The notes beneath the pieces were generated by a model, which had not been told where the DNA came from, did no database searches, and was given only the letters and a program-made list of their open reading frames with translations. DNA of 5,800 nucleotides from the NCBI GenBank assembly GCA_013821525.1, contig JACDGR010000232.1:1-5800 (forward strand), in the 5' to 3' direction. Both the position numbers and the translations under genes were made by a program. Below, in pieces: positions 4,304 through 5,800 of the stretch; the first letter of the stretch is position 1; the number at the start of each line of letters is the position of its first letter. The DNA is from Actinomycetota bacterium (GTDB lineage: Bacteria > Actinomycetota > Thermoleophilia > Gaiellales > Gaiellaceae).

Positions 4304-5799
4304 TCGTATTGCAGAGCCTCGAGGACGTTCAGACGGGCCGCGCGCCGCGCCGGGAAGATCGCGGCGACGATGCCGACGACGACGGTCATGACAGCAAAGA
4401 TCACCAGCGATGTGAGCGGCAGCGAGAAGACGATGAAGTCGACGCGGTAGACGAGCAGCCCGCCCAGCACGATGCCGAGCACGATCCCGAGCACGCCGCC
4501 GATCAACGCAGTGATCACGCTCTCGTGGCGGATCATTCTCCGTACCTGGCGGCGCGTCATCCCGATCGCACGCAACATCCCGATCTCGCGCGTACGCTCG
4601 AACACCGTCAGCACGAGCGTGTTGATGATCCCGAAGACGCTGACGACGACAGACAGCGCGAGCAGGACGTAGAGGATGTTCAGGATGGAGCTGAGGCCGC
4701 TGATCTGGTTGTCGATGAACTGCTGCCGCGTCTGCTCCTTCGCGTTCGGGAACGCCTTCAGCGCGCGATCGAGCGCGGCACGGTTCGCGTCAGACTTCCC
4801 GCCGCGGACGCGGACGAACGAGTAGATGTTCTGTGGGCTCGCGTTGTAGGCGTCCCACGTCTTCTGCGACACGGTGACGGTGCCGAACGGGGAGCCGCCG
4901 GGTGGCGGGTCGAAGATGCCACGAATATGGAAAGTCTTCCGCTTGCCGCTCGCAAAGGTGAGCACGAGCGGCGATCCCGCCTGCAGGTGGTGCTTCTTGG
5001 CGTAACCCTTGTCGACGAACGCCCCGTCGTCGCCGAGGCTCGCGAACACCGCCTGCGACCCGACCGTCCAGTCGAGCTTGAACATCGAAGTCGCGGGCGC
5101 ATTGACCGCTGTCGCGAAGAAGCTCTTGCCGAACGCCTTGGCGTCACCGGTACGCACGTTGCTGACGGCCTCGACATTCGGCAGCGCGGCCACCGCGTCC
5201 GCGGCACCGATCGGAATCGGAGAGAAGTTGTTCTGAGCGGTGATCGCGTACTCCGCGTTCGTCCAGAGCTTGTTCACCGCGCCGCGGAACGAGGAGGTGA
5301 TCCCGGCAGCGAGCACCGCGACGAGGGTGACGAGCGCGAGCCCGATCATCAGCGCAGCTGCGGTGGAGGCCGTGCGTTGGGGGTTTCGGCGGGCGTTGTC
5401 GCGCGCGAGCGTGCCGGCGGCCCCGCCCATCCGCGTTGCGGGCCAGCCGAGCGCGCCCGCGAGCGGGCGCACGATTCGCACGGCGAGCATCGCGACGCCG
5501 ACGAAGATCAACAGTGCACCGATGCCCATCCAGAGCAGCACGCCCGTCGTGCCGAGGCCCTTCCCGAAGAGCCCATAGAGGAGCGCCCCAAAACCGAGCA
5601 CGGTCAGCGTCGCAGAGCCGAGCGTCCGGAAGCGTGCGAAGCGCGACACCGGCAGCACAGCTCCCTCTCGCACCGCTGCGATCGGCGGCACGCGCGTCGC
5701 GCGAATCGCCGGGCGCAGGCTCGCGGCGAGCGTCACGACGATCCCGACGAGGAGGGCGACGACAACGGTGCGCGTGGCGAAGATCAGCCCTGCGTTTGG
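4300..5799 (-). CDS. ABC transporter permease, MacB/FtsX type, partial at 5' end
   Basis: The frame is open to the right window edge, and in-frame codons upstream of a GTG at 5736 encode more membrane protein (ATRTVVVALLVGIVV), so that GTG is internal and the true start lies outside. The visible C-terminal 499 residues show membrane segments near 5775-5710, two at about 5640-5440 and one at 5375-5300. A soluble MacB-like periplasmic-type domain follows (about 5300-4700, containing VRTGDAKAFGKSFFATAVN and FHIRGIFDPPPGG). The final FtsX domain has segments at 4686-4603, 4518-4447 and 4428-4360. The cytoplasmic ERTREIGMLRAIGMTRRQV (4599-4543) is the classic FtsX coupling region contacting the ATPase, and the PARRAARLNVLEALQYE tail is typical of the family. 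A partner ATPase gene is probably upstream, outside the window. Such proteins work as mechanotransmission or lipid/peptide export permeases; the substrate is unknown. The stop overlaps the Nudix start as GTGA. Confidence 0.92.
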   Translation of the reverse strand, partial: PNAGLIFATRTVVVALLVGIVVTLAASLRPAIRATRVPPIAAVREGAVLPVSRFARFRTLGSATLTVLGFGALLYGLFGKGLGTTGVLLWMGIGALLIFVGVAMLAVRIVRPLAGALGWPATRMGGAAGTLARDNARRNPQRTASTAAALMIGLALVTLVAVLAAGITSSFRGAVNKLWTNAEYAITAQNNFSPIPIGAADAVAALPNVEAVSNVRTGDAKAFGKSFFATAVNAPATSMFKLDWTVGSQAVFASLGDDGAFVDKGYAKKHHLQAGSPLVLTFASGKRKTFHIRGIFDPPPGGSPFGTVTVSQKTWDAYNASPQNIYSFVRVRGGKSDANRAALDRALKAFPNAKEQTRQQFIDNQISGLSSILNILYVLLALSVVVSVFGIINTLVLTVFERTREIGMLRAIGMTRRQVRRMIRHESVITALIGGVLGIVLGIVLGGLLVYRVDFIVFSLPLTSLVIFAVMTVVVGIVAAIFPARRAARLNVLEALQYE

Positions 5800-5800
5800 C

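Noticed and set aside
5716..5736. GTG at 5736 as the start of the ABC permease
   Set aside because: Codons upstream to the window edge continue an in-frame hydrophobic membrane segment typical of FtsX-type permeases, so the GTG is an internal Val codon.
1..5800. CRISPR arrays, tRNA or rRNA genes, insertion sequences, attachment sites
   Set aside because: No regularly spaced direct repeats, cloverleaf-like segments, transposase motifs or terminal inverted repeats were seen; nearly all bases are assigned to ordinary coding sequences.

Overview
The window is a compact, GC-rich bacterial chromosomal segment with strong G/C preference at third codon positions, some GTG and TTG starts, and many overlapping gene ends. 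Protein style (ClpP, a signal peptidase with a Cys-bearing insert after the active site, a 113-residue AHSA1 protein with an ArsR partner) suggests a high-GC actinobacterium, possibly class Thermoleophilia. That placement is inferred from recalled family resemblance and was not tested by search. No tRNA, rRNA, CRISPR array, insertion sequence or phage gene is visible.

Layout. (1) Positions 2-382 (+) are the 3' end of a gene whose product ends in a TOPRIM-like domain resembling OLD-family ATP-dependent nucleases. (2) A type I signal peptidase gene (+) ends at 979. Its catalytic part is intact, but the reading frame carrying its membrane anchor has no ordinary start codon. (3) On the minus strand, clpP (2130 to 1516) is followed with a short overlap by a metallo-beta-lactamase-like gene (1529 to 933), whose end runs into the signal peptidase gene. 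(4) Divergent from clpP is a plus-strand three-gene operon: an AHSA1/SRPBCC protein (2197-2538), an ArsR-type repressor (2531-2818, TTG start) and an enolase-superfamily protein (2815-3801), joined by 8- and 4-base overlaps. (5) On the minus strand, a MacB/FtsX-type ABC permease gene enters from the right edge and ends at 4300. It shares a GTGA overlap with a Nudix hydrolase gene (4303 to 3773), which overlaps the enolase gene tail to tail.

The clearest unexplained non-coding structure is the 66-base divergent region between clpP and the AHSA1 gene. It holds two 16-bp dyads of the same form, GCAAC-N6-GTTGC, placed symmetrically around a CTATAG core. This looks like a double operator for the ArsR protein encoded two genes away, and it could control both directions. 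The AHSA1-ArsR-enolase cassette with this operator is the best candidate for a little-described unit. Its substrate and signal cannot be read from the sequence. The rest is ordinary housekeeping content, and all stretches without an assigned gene are under 100 bases.
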